From assembly GCA_036164085.1 (NCBI GenBank), contig JAYZJV010000050.1, forward strand, positions 1 to 8,046: 8,046 bases of DNA. Reading direction: 5' to 3'. Below, piece by piece: positions 6,961-8,046 of this stretch; the stretch's first letter is position 1; each line of letters begins with the position of its first letter. The notes beneath the pieces were generated by a model. The model worked only from the letters and a program-made list of their open reading frames with translations, had not been told where the DNA came from and ran no database searches. Position numbers and translations under genes: made by a program. The stretch comes from TMED-70 sp036164085. GTDB taxonomy: Bacteria > Chloroflexota > Dehalococcoidia > Lucifugimonadales > Lucifugimonadaceae.

Positions 6961-8046
6961 ATGAGTACAAAAAAGAATACCGAAGAAAAAATGTCTCCAG
7001 GGAGGAGACAATATCTAGATATTAAAAATAAGTATCAAGATTGCTTACTTTTATTTAGAATGGGTGATTTTTACGAAACTTTTGATGAAGATGCAAAAAA
7101 ACTTTCTTCAATACTTAACATAGCTTTGACTGCAAGAGATGTTGGAGCTGAGCATAAAGTCCCGCTTGCAGGAATTCCTTATCATTCTTTAGAAAACAAT
7201 CTGATGAAATTAATTGATTCAGGTCTAAAAATAGCTATTGCAGAACAAACTTCTGATCCAAAAGAATCGAAAGGAATCGTAGACAGGGCAGTTACTAGGG
7301 TAATTACACCAGGAACTGTTACTGATCCCGATCTTTTAGATTCAAATGATAATAATTTCTTGATGAGTATTTATAAAGACAAAGAAAAAATAGATATTTG
7401 TGCTTTAGATATTTCGACTGGTAAATTTGAGACATATACAACAAATCATGAAAACTTCTTAAACGAAATTGAAAGATTAAATCCTAGAGAAATTATTTTT
7501 TCAAAAGATAATTCAGATATTTTTGATGAATATTTTGATTCTTTTCTAACTAGAGAATATGATGGTATAGTAAAAAATACTTCCTTGGCAAAAAGCATTA
7601 TTCAATCTCACTTTGAAGTTCAAGATGTATCACAAATCGGTTTAGAAAACAGAAAATCACTAATTATGAGTTTGGGCATGATTCTAGATTTTGTTGGTTC
7701 TAATCAAAAAACTTTTTCTAAAAATATCCAGAAAATAAATAATATTGATCGAACCCACGATTTGATTTTGGATTATGTTACATTACGTGACCTTGAAATA
7801 ACTAAATCTATTTCTGGTAATGATGAGAATACTTTATTTAGTTTTATGAATCGAACATCTACTCCAATGGGTGCAAGGCTTTTAAGAAACTGGTTGATTA
7901 CACCAACTCAACAAATAAAAAAAATAAATAATCGTCATAATAAACTTGATTGGATATTTGAAAATAAAACTGACTTATATGATCTAACTGAAATTCTAAA
8001 AAAGATAAGTGATTTAGAAAGGCTTATAAACAGAATTGAAAATAAG
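6961..8046 (+). CDS. mutS: DNA mismatch repair protein MutS, N-terminal part
   Basis: The frame is open from the ATG at 6961 to the right edge, giving 362 residues of a protein that is normally about 850. MutS binds mismatches and small loops in DNA and recruits MutL. The mismatch-reading motif is intact: LLFRMGDFYETF, with Phe37 (stacks on the mispaired base) and Glu39, close to Phe36/Glu38 of E. coli MutS. Domain I continues through LNIALTARD, VPLAGIPYHSLE, AIAEQTSDPKESKGIVDRAVTRVITPGT; the connector domain follows at about 125-250 with ICALDISTGKF; the core begins near 260 and shows RTSTPMGARLLRNWLITP, with ISDLERLINRI at the very edge. The ATPase domain is outside the window. A second ATG at 6991 would also fit (MSPGRRQYLDIK resembles the usual TPMMQQY start), but 6961 gives standard numbering and a 5-base gap. 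It has no visible defect and is probably co-transcribed with the two genes before it. Confidence 0.96.
   Translation, partial: MSTKKNTEEKMSPGRRQYLDIKNKYQDCLLLFRMGDFYETFDEDAKKLSSILNIALTARDVGAEHKVPLAGIPYHSLENNLMKLIDSGLKIAIAEQTSDPKESKGIVDRAVTRVITPGTVTDPDLLDSNDNNFLMSIYKDKEKIDICALDISTGKFETYTTNHENFLNEIERLNPREIIFSKDNSDIFDEYFDSFLTREYDGIVKNTSLAKSIIQSHFEVQDVSQIGLENRKSLIMSLGMILDFVGSNQKTFSKNIQKINNIDRTHDLILDYVTLRDLEITKSISGNDENTLFSFMNRTSTPMGARLLRNWLITPTQQIKKINNRHNKLDWIFENKTDLYDLTEILKKISDLERLINRIENK

Noticed and set aside
1..8046. Defence system, mobile element, CRISPR array or structured RNA
   Set aside because: I looked for direct repeats, terminal inverted repeats, transposase or nuclease motifs and tRNA-like folds and found none. 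The two operons explain nearly all of the sequence.

Overview
This is an AT-rich bacterial chromosomal window (roughly one third G+C by eye). Genes are packed with gaps of 1-5 bases within each same-strand group. Nothing in it looks mobile: I see no transposase, integrase, phage gene, CRISPR array, tRNA or rRNA. The gene set does not fix the taxon. Low G+C, a Gld-type ABC module in which the GldG-like protein has several N-terminal membrane segments, and start codons with little or no Shine-Dalgarno sequence are compatible with a streamlined free-living lineage such as marine Chloroflexota (SAR202-like), but that is only a guess.

Layout. (1) Positions 3-374, plus strand: the C-terminal end of a von Willebrand factor A protein of the NorD/CbbO type, cut by the window edge. 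(2) Positions 404-4859, minus strand, read from right to left: a four-gene operon made of an ABC ATPase (GldA-like, TTG start), an ABC-2 permease (GldF-like), a GldG-like auxiliary membrane protein and a DUF4340-type membrane-anchored protein. The gaps between them are 2, 1 and 1 bases, so they should be co-transcribed and make one membrane complex. (3) Positions 4860-4951: a divergent promoter region with two perfect TATAAT boxes pointing right, one placed so that the next transcript would be nearly leaderless. (4) Positions 4952-8046, plus strand: cysteine desulfurase (NifS/IscS family), a single-pass membrane protein of unknown function with a DUF4352-like outer domain, and the N-terminal 362 residues of MutS, which runs off the right edge. 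Gaps are 3 and 5 bases.

How they fit together. The left operon looks like a complete Gld-type ABC module: ATPase, permease, and two large proteins placed mainly outside the membrane. In Bacteroidota, GldA/F/G take part in gliding, but the same module is common in non-gliding bacteria, where its substrate is unknown. The right operon joins two housekeeping functions, sulfur mobilisation for Fe-S clusters and tRNA thiolation, and mismatch repair, with an unexplained envelope protein between them. I do not see a clearly new system. The points most worth a second look are the membrane protein between the desulfurase gene and mutS, the repeat inside the DUF4340 protein, and the job of the Gld-like module beside the VWA protein.
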